Below, in pieces: positions 32,083 to 32,243 of a stretch of 32,243 nt of DNA; within the stretch, counting starts at the first letter, position 1, and each line of letters starts with the position of its first letter. The DNA lies in the NCBI GenBank assembly GCA_017470165.1, contig JAFUEX010000024.1, positions 139,398-171,640 on the forward strand, given 5' to 3'. Source of the DNA: Alphaproteobacteria bacterium (lineage in GTDB: Bacteria > Pseudomonadota > Alphaproteobacteria > RF32 > CAG-239). The notes below the pieces were generated by a model that made no database searches, had not been told where the DNA came from, and worked only from the letters and a program-made list of their open reading frames with translations. The translations under genes and the position numbers were made by a program.

Positions 32083-32243
32083 TTATTTCCGGCGGGTGTG
32101 GAAGGATGAGGCGGAAGAGGGTGATTTAGGCTTTTTGTCCTTGTCTTTGCGCTTGTCCTTGTGCTCTTCGGCAAGAGTGAGCAGCAGACTGTGCAGCCGC
32201 CGTTTGATCTCCGCATCGCGGATGGCCCGCAAGGCGGCGATAA
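32083..32243 (-). CDS. C-terminal end of an unidentified protein (5' part off the window)
   Basis: The last 53 codons of a minus-strand gene whose start lies beyond the right edge. Visible residues read as a helix (AALRAIRDAEIKRRLHSLLL) followed by a Lys/Asp-rich tail (EEHKDKRKDKDKKPK) and a Ser-rich end stopping at FHTRRK. GC-richer codon use resumes here compared with the AT-rich island, consistent with core genome. The segment is too short and low in complexity to assign a family. Confidence 0.5.
   Translation of the reverse strand, partial: IAALRAIRDAEIKRRLHSLLLTLAEEHKDKRKDKDKKPKSPSSASSFHTRRK

Overview
The window reads as chromosomal DNA of an alphaproteobacterium with moderate-to-low GC and many TTG/TTT/GAT/AAA codons. 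The clues are the order mutM, small secreted protein, enoyl-CoA hydratase, rpsT, dnaA, an rluD with a small DUF6476-like membrane protein diverging from it, an alphaproteobacterial-style C-terminal J-domain protein, and a multi-PAS protein resembling sensor kinases of Rhodospirillales-like bacteria. An uncultured host-associated lineage is possible, but that is inference. Both edges cut genes: xseA at the left and an unidentified minus-strand gene at the right.

Layout. 1-2.7 kb: xseA (partial), radC, and a Bax-inhibitor-1 family membrane protein. 2.8-6.6 kb: a PAS plus degenerate GGDEF protein, then a tail-anchored pseudokinase translationally coupled to a two-helix membrane protein. 6.6-7.9 kb: rluD and a divergent DUF6476-like protein. 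7.9-14.8 kb: a string of same-strand accessory genes. These are an acidic protein, a large charged protein, two membrane proteins that are gapless paralogues at their N termini, and a VirD4/TraG-type coupling ATPase. No other type IV secretion gene is visible. 14.8-15.25 kb: palindromic repeats, a tRNA T-arm-like inverted copy, and tRNA-Ser(GGA). 15.4-18.2 kb: a small unknown gene, gpsA and tolB. 18.2-21.9 kb (minus strand): a LysR-type regulator, ychF, an unknown small gene and tsaB. 22-25.1 kb: a multi-PAS protein lacking a kinase domain, a charged coiled-coil protein, and a J-domain protein. 25.2-30.1 kb: mutM, a secreted small protein, a crotonase, rpsT, a 1-kb non-coding tract with tandem repeats, and dnaA. 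30.1-32.0 kb: a very AT-rich island with a candidate PD-(D/E)XK nuclease, bracketed by a 19/20 inverted repeat. 32.1 kb to the end: the 3' end of an unidentified gene.

How it fits together. Housekeeping blocks (DNA repair, tRNA and ribosome biogenesis, replication initiation, cell envelope) alternate with lineage-specific genes. The best candidate for an undescribed system is the 8.8-14.8 kb cluster. There a consensus-like promoter precedes a large charged protein, two paralogous membrane-hairpin proteins (one with a C-terminal domain resembling a decayed nuclease fold), and a coupling ATPase whose own N-terminal hairpin has a similar loop. This looks like a membrane platform built around a coupling protein. 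The second candidate is the AT-rich nuclease island next to dnaA. No sequence search could be run; assignments rest on motif recognition.
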